DNA of 64,000 nucleotides from Pterobdella sp. o SKG-2022. Lineage: Eukaryota > Annelida > Clitellata > Hirudinida > Piscicolidae. The notes beneath the pieces are model-generated. The model was not told where the DNA came from. It searched no databases and was given only the letters and a program-made list of their open reading frames with translations. The stretch covers positions 62,001-126,000 of the forward strand of contig OZ038321.1 of the NCBI GenBank assembly GCA_964035795.1, given 5' to 3'. Below are positions 44,041-55,215 of the stretch, piece after piece. How positions within the stretch are numbered: the first letter of the stretch is position 1; each line of letters opens with the position of its first letter. The position numbers were made by a program, and so were the translations under genes.

Positions 44041-44175
44041 TCAAATATTATGTACTCAAATTCAAAGATTTGGTCATCAATCGATAAACTCTATATGAAT
44101 CAATATCTCTTTTTCTCAAGTGAAGATAAACATTATGAAAGATAAGATATTATGAAAAAAACTGGAAGCACTCAC

Positions 44176-44257
44176 TTCTTCCTGGTACAACAGCAGATGG
44201 TGGTAGTGAGAAGAGTGATCAAGACTAGCAAGGAGATGAGCACAACCTCCGTCTGAC
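44176..44257 (-). CDS. Transmembrane exon, copy 1
   Basis: Minus-strand exon of 82 bases with AAG acceptor and AA|GTGAGT donor. It encodes QTEVVLISLLVLITLLTTTI and then CCCTRKK: one hydrophobic span followed by three cysteines and basic residues, the usual positive-inside stop-transfer pattern; the cysteines could be palmitoylated. It joins in phase with the stalk exon ending at 44347 and with the tail exon at 34034. An almost identical copy lies at 48768-48849. Confidence 0.7.
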
Positions 44258-44346
44258 CTTGTTCCCCCAATTAATTAGAAAAATTGTGACATTTTTGTGA
44301 TAAAAACAAGAAAAAATACTCTAAAAAAAGTTTATATTTTTGCTAC

Positions 44347-44456
44347 TTAGTTTTTCATATTGTGGTGGTTCTTGATCGAATCTTGTAGAATTCGTCTCAG
44401 GAGCTGTTGTGGCAGTTGATAAAGGATTTGTTGGGTGTCTTCCAGAACTCTTCCTA
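44347..44456 (-). CDS. Thr/Pro-rich stalk exon, copy 1
   Basis: Minus strand: SSGRHPTNPLSTATTAPETN followed by STRFDQEPPQYEKL, ending with one base of a codon at A|GTAGCA. Joined to the transmembrane exon it gives a short extracellular O-glycosylation-type stalk just before the membrane. The acceptor at 44457 (phase 2) fits domain exon B of copy 1. Another frame of the same stretch, starting RVLEDTQQ, is also open, so the frame choice rests on the phase match and on conservation in copy 2. Confidence 0.55.
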
Positions 44457-44617
44457 CTTATTGAAGTTCTAATTCAAATAGACACACCTTCGACATAAAT
44501 TTCTAAACTACATAGATAGAATTTCTCCCGGCAAAAGATGATCATCTGACTAGAAGCATGACTTAATTCTTCACCCGCTATTGCCATTGTCCTTGAAGTC
44601 GATTGGTTCATAATATA

Positions 44618-44781
44618 TTTAAAACACATCACTTTTAATATATGGAAGTTATCATTTGCAAAGCTTTTTGATCATTTGTTTTTGAACCTGCAGACGATAT
44701 CCAGGTAATATCAAAAAGCTTTGTAAGTGAAAATACCAAGTTTGGTGTAATCAATGCTTCATGTATATTTATTTGTGTATG
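44618..44781. repeat. About 170-bp dispersed repeat with hairpin, copy 1
   Basis: Starts ATATTTAAAACACATCACTT and runs to TATATTTATTTGTGTA. Contains the inverted arms CAAAGCTTTTTGAT and ATCAAAAAGCTTTG around about 37 bases. Other copies lie at 49273-49445 and 52218-52393. Confidence 0.85.
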
Positions 44782-44805
44782 CAGACCCTACCCTTGGTCA
44801 AGGGA

Positions 44806-44910
44806 AACGGACTTTTAACGGCAAGCACTGGACAGGTACTTTTTAACGTCATGCACTGGACAGGTACTTTTCAACGTTATGCACTGGACAGGTACTTTTT
44901 AACGTCATTT
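44806..44910. repeat. 29-bp tandem repeat (three copies)
   Basis: Unit like GCACTGGACAGGTACTTTTT plus AACGTCAT. It directly follows the dispersed repeat. Confidence 0.75.
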
Positions 44911-44951
44911 TCTGGAGCTCATTACATCATTCGCGTCGTTTTATGTCGGTT

Positions 44952-44967
44952 CCCATGCTAGCATGGG
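44952..44967. repeat. Perfect 16-base palindrome in a possible dispersed repeat
   Basis: CCCATGCTAGCATGGG is perfectly self-complementary and is followed by TTGGACGGGGTC. The CCATGC...GCATGGGTTGGACGG pattern resembles a dispersed repeat I recall from mollusc, especially cephalopod, sequences. Family assignment is from memory and unproven. Confidence 0.35.
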
Positions 44968-45379
44968 TTGGACGGGGTCTCATAAAGGCTCTTCTGCACA
45001 CTACACTCTTGCACTGGTCCATTACCAATAATAGCTTTTTTCAGCTAGAACCTTTTCTTCTCCACCAAGCTCCACCGCACAAAACTAACTACACACAATT
45101 CAAACTCTGCACCAAAAGCACACCCCTCTTCTTCCTCCAACCTTAAAGTCCTTCCACCTTGTTCTGGTGCTCTTCTGCTCTTATTATCGTCTTGATAACT
45201 ATTTCTTAGAAGAACAAAAACGGGCTGTCAGGGGTATGAAAAACTCAATAATGATGAATGAAAAATACACTTAAAGCATCTCAACCCATCGAACCACATA
45301 AACCACTCTAGCAACCCACCATCACTCCCAACCAATATGAATATAATTAACACGATGCAATAGCAATTAAGTGACTAGG

Positions 45380-45735
45380 AAAATGTACAAAAATACTACA
45401 GGAATACATATCATTCGCTCACAAAAAAATCCTCAGCAAGCAACCTCCCCCCCCCCCCTATACACGACTTAGAAACCACCCTAGATCACCACACACGACG
45501 CACCCTCGCCCAACCTAGATCTAACAAATTACCCTCATACTCTCATACCTCAACAAAAGCTTAACATCATCCCATCCCTCACCTTCATGCCCACTCTCAC
45601 GACACTTATCACCTCCTAACTAAAAACCACCCTGGGACTCGAGAATCTGTGAAACCAGCCCTGTGAAAGTGGCTGAGTTTTTGAAGAATGGAAGGATCTT
45701 GATGGAAACCTGAGAAGCACTAGAATGCTTGAAAT
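45380..45735 (+). mobile_element. Decayed 3' fragment of the CR1-like element
   Basis: Resembles 12790-13160 in the same orientation: CTCAGCAAGCAACC, then CACCCTCGCCCAAC, CTCATACCTCAACAAAAGCT and CCCATCCCTCACCTTCATGC, with the Cys-rich tail partly deleted. A run of C occupies the start. It is strongly diverged and 5'-truncated. Confidence 0.75.
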
Positions 45736-46162
45736 AAAATGAATAAAAAATGTCTCCAAAAGCAGTCATTGGTGAGATCAAACTGTCAAAGAAGCTGACC
45801 AAGACAAGCCACACAGTTGCCTCATGGGAGAACCAAGCTTGCAACTACCCAAGCTCAACTCAGGTGCTGATAGGGCCGTGAGGATTTACATGTACGAGTA
45901 TTTGGGTATATTTAATGCTTAAACTTGCAAAAAATGTAGCATTATAACCTTTCCATAAGCTTCTTTAATATGAACTTGATTTTTTGTTCGTAGTTGAAAT
46001 ATACAAGCAGACATGAAACCTTTCTGTCAAAACATGCCAGTCTTTTATTTTCTTGCTAACTCATTCATGCATTTCTATTTTTCTCAACTATAATATAAAC
46101 AAAACTTCATTCATTGTCAATAAATTTAAAACATCGAATAGATTCAAGTATTAAAAGGTAAC

Positions 46163-46318
46163 TCAGATGGCTGCCAACACTCCTTCAATGAGAAAGGGAA
46201 GCCTGAGTGGTCTTGTTTCCACTTTTCCTTATTACAATAAGTAACCTGGTACACATCAGAGTTTGTTATTTTACCCATAATAACTACTTCATCTTGCAAG
46301 CCTTTTTGGTTAAAAAAT
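46163..46318 (-). pseudogene. Cys/Trp domain exon B, copy 1
   Basis: A 156-base exon: FNQKGLQDEVVIMGKITNSD at the start, CNKEKW in the middle, HSGFPFSLKECWQPSE at the end. The shared pattern with copies 2 and 3 is QKG, GK(L/I)TNSDV, one Cys, W, SGFP and CW. Splice borders are GAAAAG and GA|GTTACC. The exon itself is open, but its partner exon A has a stop, so I class the pair as probably inactive. Confidence 0.6.
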
Positions 46319-46377
46319 CTTTTCAATCAAGATTTATATAACTAATCTCAAAATAAATAATGAGAACTCAAAGTTAC

Positions 46378-46488
46378 TTTCTTGCCAGAGAATGGAAACT
46401 AAAATAAAGGTACAGTGACTCAAAAATGACATTACGTCAATGGTTCGGTATTATTACAAGTCCTTCAAAATCATTCTTCCAAAACTTT
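46378..46488 (-). pseudogene. Cys/Trp domain exon A, copy 1 (nonsense mutation)
   Basis: Homologous to 49914-50024 and 54440-54550, same 111-base length. Where copy 3 has CAC CGA CGT and copy 2 CAC CGA TGT, this copy reads CAT TGA CGT, a C-to-T change making an in-frame stop. Acceptor TTTCCAG and donor AA|GTAACT are kept. Confidence 0.65.
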
Positions 46489-47779
46489 CTGGAAATGTTC
46501 AATTTAAATATTGAAATTGAGAGAATTATGGAAAAATTGCATTCAATGCTTGAGTATTTGAGTTGAACTCAATCATCTGGTATTAACAAACATCTAAGTT
46601 TTTTTCTATCATTAAGAACTAAAATCCACTCTAAGACAAAAATGCAAAAAATGAAAATTCTAATAATCACGAGCTGAATTTGATTCACACTGAACAACTT
46701 GTTAAATTCAGACATTGAGCAACTTCATTTTTTCAATAATAATTAACTAAAATGTGTTATTATTCAGTTGATAAAATCGATTTGCAATAAAAATTAAATT
46801 AATAATCAAAAACCTTCAATGAAGTAATTTTAATGGATACGAATTGCGAAACTTTTTGAATCCAGTCTTCAAAACCTTCTACACCTACAAGAAAAAACAA
46901 GTATTTGAAACCGCAATGATAAAACTCAAAAAACTAAAAAATTTTCATTTATGACTTAATCCAAAAACTGGAAAAAAAAGTTAAAAGTTTTTGCTTTAAA
47001 GTAAGAAACTTTTCATTAACAGTGTGACATTTTTAATTAGGGGGGTCACCATGAACACCACCTATAATGAAAAGCTAGGTACTTCAAGTGTTCAAAAAAC
47101 TCATTTTATTTTGGTTCGAGAAAATTAAGCAAAAAACTTTTTATAATTATGATGATTTAAAAAAAAAATTTTATTTAATCTTCACAAAAAGACGTTAAAA
47201 TTTGTTGACAAAAAAAAAGTAAATTTAAAATTTAAAAGTAAACCGACTTCTTAAAAAATAAAATTTCACTAAAAACTTATTGTTTCAAGTTTTTATGTTG
47301 GAAAGTTTTATTTGGAAAATCTTAAAGAACAGCTAAAAATGAGAAATAATTGAATCCAGGCTTTCAATTTGAGTAATTCATTTTTTTTGAATTTTCATTT
47401 ATAGGGTTTTTCAATTTAATTCAAAATCTTTGCAATTGCCTACCAAATTTTTGCAATTGACTTCAAAATCATTGCATTTGCTTACAAAATTTTTTAAATT
47501 GATTACAAAATTTCAAAAAAAAAATAAGTTTGATTTTGCAAAAAATTTATTTTTCAAGTTCAAAATAAATTTTTTAAATTGAAATAAAAAAACCGAAAAA
47601 AAATCCTTGTTTTTACTCACTTCCATTTTTCCTTTTTGAGAACCTTTCACTTCAAATAATGTTCTGACTAAAATTTTGACAGTGTTTGTAAGAAGAGTTG
47701 GTGCTGAGTTCATATGGAATTCCCCAACACTTTGTTCGTTTAATTCGAAGTTTTTACAGTAACTTAAGTCGCAATGTTG

Positions 47780-47910
47780 GAGGTAATGACATATGGTTTG
47801 AGGTGAAAACAAGAGTAAGACAGAGCTGTGTGATGTAAGCATTGCTTTTCAACCTCACCATTGATTGAGTAATGTGGCGCACTATAGAAATTGAAACTAA
47901 AGAATTCAAG
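47780..47910 (+). mobile_element. Small reverse transcriptase remnant of another non-LTR element
   Basis: Plus-strand translation shows WFEVKTRVRQSCV then LLFNLTID and VMWRTIE, matching the common GVRQGC...LLFNLYIDWVMRRT block of animal non-LTR reverse transcriptases, with stops between. Only about 40 codons remain. Confidence 0.55.
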
Positions 47911-48767
47911 AAGATAATTAGGTTAAGTTTATTCTGCGCCCCAACAAGGCATTCCAGGAAAGGGGGTTTTCCGGAGACCACTTGTTCTTAAGAATCGAAG
48001 CAAACCTTGTTCGCTTTCATAACTTCTTGTGTTGATGAATGGCAGAGAATCCTCTAGAAGCGATGTCTGTTTGTATTGCTTCAGTTACGTCAGAGCTGGT
48101 CTTTGAATGTTTTGTTGGTTTTATGAGTGCGAGCATTCCGAATTTCGAGCAGCTACGTAGCACTGTATGCAATCTTATTGCTCATTGGTGTGACACCGAA
48201 GTTTTAAAATGGAACTTCTTCAGATAAAAATAGAAATCTAAAAAGTTTTGAAGAAACTTGACACGAGTTATCAAACACGAAATTTATGTAATAAAATTGA
48301 GCGATACTGCATTGAAGTTGAGCGATAATTAATAAATGTGAGCGATAATTCATGAAACTGAGCAATAATGCATAGAAGTAAGCGATACTCTATGGAAACA
48401 AAAGCAATAATGCAAAAACTTGAGCGATAATCAATGAAGGTATGCGATAATGTCTTGAGCTGAGAAAATTAAAAGCATCCTTGAAGAGACTTTATGAAAA
48501 TTTAAGTTTCGAACATTGAACAAAAAACCAACTGAGTAAAATGTTGGCATGTTTTTCAAAAAAAAAATGAATTAAAATTTTTCGTAAGTTAACAAAGATA
48601 GAGAAATGTCTTTTGAAAGTTCAACAACTTTAAAAACTAAAAATATTTCTTTTCCTCAAAGTTGGGCAACTCGTGCGGTAGATTTCATGAAACAATTTCT
48701 CTATTCCTCAAGTGAAGATAAACATTATGAAAGATAAGATATTATGAAAAAAACTGGAAGCACTCAC

Positions 48768-48849
48768 TTCTTCCTGGTACAACAGCAGATGGTGGTAGTG
48801 AGAAGAGTGGTCAAGACCAGCAAGGAGATGAGCACAACCTCCGTCTGAC
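48768..48849 (-). CDS. Transmembrane exon, copy 2
   Basis: Nearly identical to 44176-44257, including about 400 bases of flanking intron and the stalk exon; it encodes the same hydrophobic span and CCCTRKK. Keeps AAG acceptor and AA|GTGAGT donor. No separate tail exon was found between here and 44.5 kb, so it may share the tail exon at 33938 with copy 1 or use one I missed. Confidence 0.65.
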
Positions 48850-48938
48850 CTTGTTCCCCCAATTAATTAGAAAAATTGTGACATTTTTGTGATAAAAACA
48901 AGAAAAAATACTCTAAAAAAAGTTTATATTTTTGCTAC

Positions 48939-49041
48939 TTAGTTTTTCATATTGTGGTGGTTCTTGATCGAATCTTGTAGAATTCGTCTCAGGAGCTGTT
49001 GTGGCAGTTGATAAAGGATTTTTTGGGTGTCTTCCAGAACT
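48939..49041 (-). CDS. Thr/Pro-rich stalk exon, copy 2
   Basis: Same as 44347-44456 with HPKNPL in place of HPTNPL. Starting at 49041 it is in phase 0, which fits the phase-0 end of domain exon B copy 2 (49704); with the acceptor seven bases earlier (49048) it would fit phase 2 like copy 1. The last base pairs in phase with the transmembrane exon at 48849. Confidence 0.55.
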
Positions 49042-49272
49042 CTTTCTACTTATTGAAGTTCTAATTCAAATAGACACACCTTCGACATAAATCTTTAACT
49101 TACAGAGGCACACCTTCGACATAAATTTCTAATCTACAGAGGCATACCTTTGACATAAAGATCCATCTCGCACAACATGACACGATCAGAGTCCGAAAAA
49201 ATATTTATGTTGTTCAAATACTTGTCCAAGTCATTTTCCTTCCTAACGGAAGTGCTTTGTGTTGGTTGGTTC

Positions 49273-49445
49273 ATAATATATTTAAAACACATCACTTGTA
49301 ATATATGGAAGTTATTGGTAGCAAAGCTTTTTGATCATTTGTTTTTGAACCTGCAGATGATATCCAGGTAATATCAAAAAGCTTTGTAAGTGAAAATACC
49401 AAAAGTTTGGTGTAATCAATGCTTCATGTATATTTATTTGTGTAC
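49273..49445. repeat. About 170-bp dispersed repeat with hairpin, copy 2
   Basis: As 44618-44781, with the same CAAAGCTTTTTGAT / ATCAAAAAGCTTTG arms. Confidence 0.85.
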
Positions 49446-49703
49446 TTCTAATAAACAAATTTTTGCGTATTCTAATTAATTTCTATCATGCATGAATTTT
49501 TAAACATTCAAATTTTGTATAACTTTGCCCCGAAAATGATTTTTTCAAAAAGAACAACATGCCCTTTCCGGATGTACACATTGTAACAGATCTCTCCCCT
49601 GGTGACGTTTTTGAAGCTTTGATATCTCCATTTGTTTCGACCATAATTTTACTTTCTTTAAACATAATCAATCTAATTTATTAATAGCACATATTAACTT
49701 CAC

Positions 49704-49857
49704 TCCTTCCCAACACCCCTTCAAGTCCAGTGGGAAGCCTGAGTTGTCATCTTGCCACAACATGTCTTCTCGGTCACAACGAACAACTTTGCTGACGTCA
49801 GAGTTTGTCAATTTGCCAACGTAATATAACTCAAATTGAAAGCCTTTTTGATGAATA
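49704..49857 (-). CDS. Cys/Trp domain exon B, copy 2
   Basis: A 154-base exon with AAAAAG acceptor, ending GGA|GTGAAG in phase 0. Encodes IHQKGFQFELYYVGKLTNSD, then CDREDMLWQDD, then NSGFPLDLKGCWEG. Two cysteines and two tryptophans are conserved between copies, suggesting a small extracellular fold. It follows exon A (49914-50024) after an intron of only about 56 bases. The family is not recognised. Confidence 0.6.
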
Positions 49858-49913
49858 CTTTTTAAATTAAAATTTATATATCCAATTGAAAAACAAGGAA
49901 AACTCAAAGTTAC

Positions 49914-50024
49914 TTTCTTGCCAGAGGATGGAGATTAAAATGAAGGTATAGTGACTCAGGAATGACATTACATCGGTGGTTCGGTATTATTACAAATCCT
50001 TCGAAAGCATTCTTCCAAAACTTT
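49914..50024 (-). CDS. Cys/Trp domain exon A, copy 2
   Basis: A 111-base exon, phase 2 at both ends, encoding KFWKNAFEGFVIIPNH, then NVIPESLYLHFNLHPLAR. Acceptor TTTCCAG, donor AA|GTAACT. Because both ends share a phase, it can be duplicated or skipped without shifting the frame. The upstream partner exon was not identified. Confidence 0.6.
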
Positions 50025-52217
50025 CTGGAAATGTTCAATTTAAATATTGAAATTGAGAAAGTTATGGAAAAATTCATAGAAAGAAAAAATGCAAAATCTT
50101 TACTTGCATCCGATTTACACAGAGAAGCTTTTTTCAATTTTTAGAGACACCTCAATGTGCTTTTAAGGAATATCAATAATCCTTAAAATCGATGTTATGA
50201 GACAATTTAGTACCTTTATTAACTCCAAAGAGCTAGAATTTTCAGTAAGTATAGCTTGCTAACATAATATGTTGAGGCTATACTTACCGAAAAATAGCTG
50301 TTTTTGCTTAATAAATGTACTAAATTTTTTTATAACATTAAATTTAATAATTTTTCATATTTCTTCAACTAATGATTCTCCACTATTCACAATGAAACAG
50401 GGTAGCATTTTCAAAGGGGAATCCCCATGGACACCTCTTATAATAAAAAACTTGGTACTTCAAGTGTCCAAAAACTTCATTTCAAATTGGCTCGTGTTAA
50501 CCAATCTAGAATCTCTTTGAAATTGTGAACATTTTAATTCTTACCTTCAACAAAAGACGTTAAAATGGGTTTATATAAGAAAAGTGAATCTAGAATTCAA
50601 GTGAACCGACAGCTCAAAAAAATATTTTTTCCCTATTTAGAGATCGACTGTAACGGAAAACAAGTAAAATTCAAATTTTTTAAAAATTTATTTTTGCAAC
50701 TCAAGAAATAAAAAAAAAATTATTAAAAGGTTGGAAAAAAAGATGAAATGGAAGATCACAAGTTTCAATAATTAGCAGTTTTTTGTGTTTTAATTCAATA
50801 AAAATGTTAATCTCAAACTTTATCAACTAATAACACATGTTTATCAAAAATGGTGAAATAGAATACATGGAATGATAAAAACTTCAAAAATATATTCAAT
50901 TTAGCGACAAAATGAACAAATCAAACAAAATTTTTATTTTTTAGCAACATATAAAACAAAATAAATTGGCGAAATGGTTGTGGACATAAATGACTTCATG
51001 CAACTGAGAGCCTTTGCTCACCTTACCTTCTTCTTTAGCTCTCTTTTGGTGCTTGTTTGCTTTTTTATAAAATACTTTTTCTCATCTTCATTTGACCTTC
51101 AATATTTGTTTATCGTTGAGATAAAATTATTTAGAAAACATTTTGATAGTTTTTTCTTTGTAAGAAAGCCTACCTTATGCGGCATAACTCCATGCAGTAG
51201 GTATTGTACTCTATCCATTTTTAATAATATACATTTCTCAAGTTATAATACACAAAAGCACTATTTTAAATACATCATGACACAAATTTCAGAATCACCT
51301 ACAAAGTTCTGTAGAAGCGGAACATGCTGTAGAGGAGAAGAGTCAATGCCAGGAAGAAGCAGAAGTGAAGAACCAGTGTCCGAACTTTTTTTATTTCCAA
51401 GGTTCATGATTTTGAAATACTACAATATTTTTGTATGAAATGAAAATTAATACTTTTGATACTTCTCGCTGGTCTGTTCTCTCCATAATCACCTTCTTTG
51501 TGATCCTTCAACCGCACTGTAATTATGGGATACTCGTTGCGCATTCCTACTATGGGTTATTATTAGAGATTCTACGCTCTCTCTTCTTGATGGAAAGCCC
51601 GCAATTAATAAAGAATTAAGTGAGCAAACTGCTTGATAGGTTTCATCAATCATGAATGGGGTTTTTTCTAATTTCCTTAGAGTGGTGAGTGCATCCACAA
51701 AACTAAAAGAAACCACTCTCTGAATCTTCACATTCACTGCTTTTAGGGAATAATTTGACCGTGGTTTTCCTGTTTCTTGGACTATTATATTCCACTTTTC
51801 TTCAACAGCTTCATCTTGTTGAGACCCCCTAAAGGAAAGAGTTTCAACCTCCTACAGCTGCAACTCCATATTACTTTGTTTAGTTGCCATATCTACACAG
51901 CTGGCTACATTCAGCCACTTTGCTAGAATAGACTAAAAATATTCGTGAGTGGGTGAAGGAGGTAGTTTTGCTGCAAGATCCCAAACGGAGGTAAAACTAT
52001 GAAGCTGACCAAGTGATGACATCACTAAAATGAAGCAAAAAACACACACATACACTAAAATAATTAATAAAACTGAATAATACACGTAGACCTACGTTGA
52101 AAAATAACTTGTAGGCTACAGACTTGATTCCCCTCTTGTTGGTTGATTTTTATACTTTTCGTTAGACCATCTTTGCCTTTTTTCGTTGATAAAATTGCCT
52201 TGTGTATAAATCTGTCT

Positions 52218-52393
52218 AACATATTTAAAACACATCACTTGCAATATATGGAAGTTATTAGTAGCAAAGCTTTTTGATCATTTGTTTTTGAACCTGCAGA
52301 TGATATCCAGGTAATATCAAAAAGCTTTGTAAGTGAAAATACCAAAAGTTTGGTGTAATCAATGCTTCATGTATATTTATTTGTGTATGCAGA
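52218..52393. repeat. About 170-bp dispersed repeat with hairpin, copy 3
   Basis: As 44618-44781. The flank GCAGACCC...ACCCTTGGTCAAGGGAAACG downstream is shared with copy 1 but not copy 2, showing which copies are closer. Confidence 0.85.
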
Positions 52394-54228
52394 CCCAACC
52401 CTTGGTCAAGGGAAACGGACTATAAAAAGAATTTGATTGATCGTATTTCTACTAACCATATTGTTGCGTAGTATATTTATTTATTCATTATTATTTTTGT
52501 AATAAATGAACTTCAAACATTTTCACAAACTTTGGAGGATTTTGGAGGAAAAAGCTAACGTTATATTTCTCTTTAAGCACAACATCCAAGCAATTGGCAG
52601 TTCTGCGTGCATTTGAAGTCGTTTATGTTTCTAACTAAATAATAATAGTATAAGTAATACTAATAACAATATTATAATAAGCAATAATAATAATTATTAT
52701 AATATTATTATTATTTTTTCAAAGACGTTGTTAGTGTGATGTATTTTCATATTTTTTGCTTTTATTCGTCAAAAATTGAGAATTTCAAAAATACGTTTAT
52801 CACAATAAAAATATTAGAATTTTTCATAAATACAATTTCATCCTAATTAATTAATTATAATGATATCACACTCGTGAAAAATTCTTTTCTGTACCAAACG
52901 TATCTTTAAAATTCTCAGTTTTCGACGTTTATTATTATTTAAAGTTGTTATGGCACTTCGAGATGCAGTGGGACAACTTTATAAAAGCCAATGACCTTAT
53001 ATCATTCTCAACGAAGCTGAAAAAAGCTGCATTAAATTTTACGTCTCTGTGCCAGACGATAGCAGGGTAGAAGAAAAAGGACAAAAAATGAGGCTTTCCG
53101 CAGAGGATTATGCAGCATTTGGCAGTTAAAGTAGATTCAGGTGATACCAATTGGTGTTGGTGCCCTTGAAAGCATAAGCGAAGATTTTAAAGATTATATG
53201 AATAATTTAAAGATGGAAACTGAAGAAGGAGTAAGACTTCACTGTTGGCAGCAGCAAGAATCTTAGAGGAATTGGAGGCATGTTTCAGGTAGAGTTTGGT
53301 CATTTTTTATGACCCGCCTACCTGGGTGATGTTTGACAGTGCTCGAGGAGGTTTGTAAAGGTAAACAATGAAACTTTAACATAATAATAAACTAGAAAAC
53401 TAAAATTCTCAATTAATTACTTATGTCAGATTTATTTTTCAGAAAAATGGTTTAGGATTTTTGCTAGGTTTTATGATATTGATAATAACATTTATAAGAC
53501 TTTTTTTAAAATCTTTCTCATTCACTGTCTTTTGTAAACTCTAACGCAAAATTGTTTCAAAAACTTGAGTTTTGAGCCAGAAACCTCCAAAGTTAAACCT
53601 ACGCCTTCCAATGCTAGACATCTTCAACTTGTGAGCGCATACATTAGTTTAATCTGGAGATCTGAGCTTTCACCTGCCGGTCATTCTAGAGACAAGCACC
53701 AGATTTTGTATATTATCCCCACTATCAGTAACTATATCCCAAAGTTGTCACTGACTTGTTTTTAAATTCAAATAGCTTTTAACCCCAAAACTCCTTTCTC
53801 TTCTTCCTACATAAACGCTTATAAAAATTCTTCTGTCTGAACTATGTCTCACGATCAGCTGTTGGACGTGACCTCAAGTACTTGCGCTCCAACTTTCTTG
53901 TTATGCATTTAGAAATCTTAAATTTCTCATCAAACCAAACATCGGAGGGTCTCTGATGAATTCTTACAACTTTCTCAAAAATGAGTTCATCTAAAATGCC
54001 CTTCAAAGTTGAGAAATACTTGCTTACAGCAGAATTTAAATTCAAGTCTGTTGAATAGATCAAGAGTGTTTAGCAAAAATAATTGAGAATTAAATCATTG
54101 GAACCACCGCGGCATTTTGAGGCCCAGCCCATAAGACCCAATATAACACTTCCATTTTGTTTCAACTTTAAACGAAATTTTCCTAATAAAACATATTTAA
54201 TTTAAAATATTAAAAAAAAGTGTTGAAC

Positions 54229-54384
54229 TGAGATGGTTTCCAGCAGCCCTTCAGCCCAAAGGGGAAGCCCGACCCGTCACTGCGCCATATTTCCGTAGTG
54301 CTGCATTTATAGATTACAAAGACATCACTGTTTGTGAGTTTGCCGAAGAGTTTTGAATCCACCTGCAAGCCTTTTTGATGAAGA
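54229..54384 (-). pseudogene. Cys/Trp domain exon B, copy 3 (acceptor lost)
   Basis: Open over 156 bases: LHQKGLQVDSKLFGKLTNSD, then CSTTEIWRSDGSGFPFGLKG, then CWKPSQ, ending CA|GTTCAAC. At the position where copies 1 and 2 have the AG acceptor this copy has CT, and the nearest upstream AG (in TTTTCAG) would read into a TAA. So it is probably not spliced correctly. Confidence 0.55.
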
Positions 54385-54439
54385 AGGTTTAATCAAGATT
54401 TATATAACTAATCTGAAAATAATGAGAACTCAAAGTTAC

Positions 54440-54550
54440 TTTCTTGCCAGAGGATGGAGATTAAAATGAAGGTATAGTGACTCAGGAATGACATTACGTC
54501 GGTGGTTCGGTATTATTACAAATCCTTCGAAAGCATTCTTCCAAAACTTT
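54440..54550 (-). CDS. Cys/Trp domain exon A, copy 3
   Basis: Same length and phase as copies 1 and 2, open, with NHRRNVIPESLYLHF. Acceptor and donor are intact. Nearest copy to the Thr-rich repeat frame on the same strand. Its partner exon B seems to have lost its acceptor. Confidence 0.55.
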
Positions 54551-54894
54551 CTGGAAATGTTCAATTTAAATTTCACACAAAAATGGTTGACATGGGAAAA
54601 GGTGGACATATGACCATTTATAAAAAGAATTTTGCATATAAGAAGCAGACACCATAGAAATTTTAGTGGAGAAATGGAAGAAAAATTATTGTGAGTGCAA
54701 CTCACATTATCAAGTAAACAAGTTTGAACAACGTCATTGTGACAACTTTTAGTTTTGTAGCGCTTATTTCAAAAATAAACTAAACCCATTATATCGGAGA
54801 TAAATTAATTGAATTCAAAATAATTTTTAAAAATTGCTGTATTTTTTTTAGAGAGATTTGAACACTAAAATCAGCAAGGAACATTGTATTTCTC

Positions 54895-55215
54895 CACCTA
54901 TCCGGTCTTCTATCACATCTGAAACCTGGATCCAAGAACTTCGAATAATTCAAAACATGGCACTATAACTGGTTGCAAGAAAGACATGAACATACACCTA
55001 CACAACCAAACTTAAATACTATCATTACAATATCACCTCACTCTTCATGCTTTGCAAATCTACTAAGAAACCTTTCTTGCATAGTCATCATCTCCTATCC
55101 CAATTAAGAACCAACAAACCATCTCCGATCATATCTTAATTTCATCTCATCCTTCACCTTCTGCCCCATGCACATTCACAATATATTTCATCTTTTTTAC
55201 TGCAAAAACAATCCT
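54895..55215 (+). mobile_element. Highly decayed CR1-like 3' fragment
   Basis: Shows the order of the C-terminal part of the 9.7-kb element: a block like LRIIQNMAL (compare LNKLQKI...NAALR near 12510), then PSP...AP and a remnant of the His/Cys tail near 55160. Many stops. Confidence 0.5.

Noticed and set aside
47410..47500. CAAAATTTTTGCAATTG-type repeats resembling the 21-bp satellite
   Set aside because: Only three or four poor copies with different spacing; similarity to the satellite monomer is too low to claim a seed array.
51489..51737. Minus-strand 82-codon ORF (RRESVESLIITHSRN...)
   Set aside because: Faintly recalls proteins of hAT-type transposons, but no diagnostic motif is visible and the surroundings are full of stops.
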